The notes under the pieces were generated by a model. That model did not search any database. It was not told the origin of the DNA and was given only the letters and a program-made list of their open reading frames with translations. Shown here piece by piece: positions 62,297 through 64,000 of a stretch of 64,000 nucleotides of DNA (position 1 is its first letter; every line of letters starts with the position of its first letter). The translations under genes and the position numbers were made by a program. The DNA comes from Chitinophagales bacterium (GTDB lineage: Bacteria; Bacteroidota; Bacteroidia; Chitinophagales; JADIYW01). The stretch lies in the NCBI GenBank assembly GCA_020636535.1, contig JACJXT010000013.1:1-64000 (forward strand). Reading direction: 5' to 3'.

Positions 62297-64000
62297 TTAT
62301 TGCACTACTATTGTATGCGTTGCAACACCTTCATCATTTGACAACTTAATAAAGTATGTACCTTTTGCAATATTGGATAAACTAATATGCTTATGATTTT
62401 TACCCGCTTGTAATTGAATTGGTTCTGATAAAAATACTTGACCAATACTATTATATACTTCCAACTGATATTTAGTCGATTTTTCAACGGTTAAATACAT
62501 ATCAAAAATACCATTATTTGGATTTGGCATAATAGCAAATTCAACTGCTAATTTATTATTGATGATTGGTGTATTATTAATAGCCACTGAATTAGAAAAT
62601 ACAGATTCACAAGTTCCATCTGAAATTTTTACTGTAAATATTCCAACTGTATCTACTGGAAGACTAGTAGTTGATGTTGAAGTATAATAAATGTCATTTA
62701 AATACCAATTGTAATTTGAACCAGTTGCGCCACTTATAAATATAGTATCATTTGTGACATTTGCAGTTATAGTTCCAGCACTTGGTAATGCATTTACTGT
62801 AACAGTAGCTGTAGCAGTACCACTACATTTATTAGTAGTACCTGTAACTACATAAGCAGTACTTGTATTCGGATTAACAGAAATGGTATTTCCTGTTTCA
62901 GAAGTATTCCAAGTGTATGTTGTAGCACCACTTGCAGTTAATGTTGTAGATTGACCAGCACAAATAAAAGGACTATTAACTGTTACAGTTGGAATTGTAG
63001 TATTTACTGAAACAGTAATTGTAGTATCGCCAACTAAAGTAGGACAACCAGTTAGAGAGCCACTTACAGTATAAACTGAATCTGCTGTTGGTGAAACTGT
63101 AATTGAGTTAGTTGTTTCACCAGTACTCCATGTATAGTTATTAGCACCAGAAGCTGTAAGTGTGATACTTTGACCAACACAAATTAAGTTACCACTTTCG
63201 TTACTCGTAGTAGTAATAGTAGGTGCAGTTGTAGTTACAGTAACTGTAGCTGTAACAGAATCAGAAGGACAACCATCTGTAGAACCTGCCACTTTATAAC
63301 TTGTAGTACTTGTTGGTGATACGGAAATTGAAGTTGTAGCTGCACCAGTTGACCAATTATAAGTTGATGCACCACTTGCAGTTAAAGTAACAGATTGACC
63401 ACTACATATAGTAGCATTATTAACACTTACTACTGGTTTTGCTTTAACTGTTACAATTACTGAATCTATATTAGTACAACCATTAGTAGTACCAGTTACA
63501 AAATATGTAGTTGTTGCACTTGGTTGAACATTTTCGGAGTTTGTAGTACCTCCACTAGTCCATAAATAACTAACTGCTCCACTAGCTGTTAATGTAGTTG
63601 ATTCTCCTTGACAAATAGCAACATCTGCACTAGCAAGTACAGCTGGCTTTGCATTAATAGTTATAAAAGCAGACTTTACAATAGAATCTGCATCTGAACT
63701 ATTAGTAACTACTAATTTAACATTATATGTACCAGCACTTGCATAAGCATGCGTTGGATTGCTAGATGATGAAGTTGTACCGTCACCAAATGTCCACAAC
63801 CAATTAGTAGGCGATCCAACTGTAGAATCTGAGAATGAAATAGCTTCACCTACACAAGCTATTAATTTACTGGCACCAAAATTAGCAGTTAAATCTAAAT
63901 TACAAGCAGCTGGTAAGTCGAATGCTGCGGTTTGATCAGTATAACTAGAGCTACTACCTTGCAAAGCACTAGCACCCATACCTCTTCTAGCAAATGCTTG
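62297..64000 (-). CDS. Partial secreted T9SS protein with PKD and Ig-like repeats (probably metalloprotease C-terminal region)
   Basis: The last 567 residues; the gene runs past the right edge. The frame is open to the window end (QAFARRGMGASALQG), a stretch like the end of the catalytic domain of M36-type metalloproteases, followed by AAFDLPAACN; that link is tentative. Then a PKD domain (NWLWTFGDGTTSSSSNPTHAYASAGTYNVKLVV), four Ig-like repeats of about 80 residues with the pattern CxGxSxTLTASGA...Y.WSTG...VSP, and a T9SS type A sorting domain (AIMPNPNNGIFDMYLTVEKS to the end). Likely exported to or beyond the cell surface. Confidence 0.8.
   Translation of the reverse strand, partial: QAFARRGMGASALQGSSSSYTDQTAAFDLPAACNLDLTANFGASKLIACVGEAISFSDSTVGSPTNWLWTFGDGTTSSSSNPTHAYASAGTYNVKLVVTNSSDADSIVKSAFITINAKPAVLASADVAICQGESTTLTASGAVSYLWTSGGTTNSENVQPSATTTYFVTGTTNGCTNIDSVIVTVKAKPVVSVNNATICSGQSVTLTASGASTYNWSTGAATTSISVSPTSTTSYKVAGSTDGCPSDSVTATVTVTTTAPTITTTSNESGNLICVGQSITLTASGANNYTWSTGETTNSITVSPTADSVYTVSGSLTGCPTLVGDTTITVSVNTTIPTVTVNSPFICAGQSTTLTASGATTYTWNTSETGNTISVNPNTSTAYVVTGTTNKCSGTATATVTVNALPSAGTITANVTNDTIFISGATGSNYNWYLNDIYYTSTSTTSLPVDTVGIFTVKISDGTCESVFSNSVAINNTPIINNKLAVEFAIMPNPNNGIFDMYLTVEKSTKYQLEVYNSIGQVFLSEPIQLQAGKNHKHISLSNIAKGTYFIKLSNDEGVATHTIVVQ

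Overview
The window comes from a low-GC member of the Bacteroidota, most like the Chitinophagales/Sphingobacteriales side. Evidence: type IX secretion (T9SS) C-terminal sorting domains at both ends, TAnnTTTG promoters, PKD and Fib_succ_major lipoproteins, SusC-like TonB barrels, a SecA with a C-terminal zinc motif, an acetyl/succinyl-ornithine carbamoyltransferase, and a parA-parB-DUF5683-dapB-lepB cluster. I saw no rRNA, tRNA or CRISPR array. Gene calls come from reading translations; no database search was possible.

Region 1 (1-20.8 kb) is an accessory array and the most notable part of the window. Nine imperfect palindromes of about 135-138 bp (sites A-I) cut the region into eight units whose cargo genes all lie on the + strand. 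In seven of the eight units the last 9-10 bases, ending in AAC, are the reverse complement of the first bases, beginning GTT; the eighth has 8 of 10. This is the relation expected of excised integron gene cassettes closing on an attC site. Inside seven of the nine sites a fixed position gives an A-C mismatch on the top strand and a T-G wobble on the bottom strand, a strand bias like that of attC. No integrase is in the window; it would be expected to the left. Cargo: a lipoprotein/RelE-type toxin-antitoxin/CsgG-like/243-aa block, a nuclease-like protein, a GDSL esterase, an HNH endonuclease, a VOC-transglutaminase fusion, a methyltransferase with a complete ABC importer operon, a beta-propeller, and a GNAT/SemiSWEET/PIN block with a small antitoxin-like gene. 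An IS3-type element splits the methyltransferase and an IS1182-type element splits one attC-like site. A 21-bp-period tandem repeat follows the 243-aa gene.

Region 2 (20.8-23.2 kb) is a transition zone: a broken small ORF, short repeats, and a RES-Xre toxin-antitoxin locus bracketed by identical 26-bp direct repeats, with a paired operator palindrome at its promoter.

Region 3 (23.2-64 kb) is ordinary chromosome. It holds a FemAB/GNAT-like protein, prolyl oligopeptidase, a SPOR protein, secA, purD, hemE, ftsE, penicillin acylase, two TonB-type barrels, obgE, a truncated globin, an ArgF'-type carbamoyltransferase, a DUF5689 lipoprotein with TonB receptor and secreted nuclease, enoyl-CoA hydratase, NDH-2, a TlpA-like protein, the lepB/dapB/DUF5683/parB/parA/MBL cluster, a sugar transferase, HMG-CoA lyase, and a large truncated T9SS protein. 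It is interrupted by an IS256-like element nested in a 212-bp MITE-like repeat after the NDH-2 gene. Small dispersed palindromes occur between genes and in one case inside a signal-peptide coding region.
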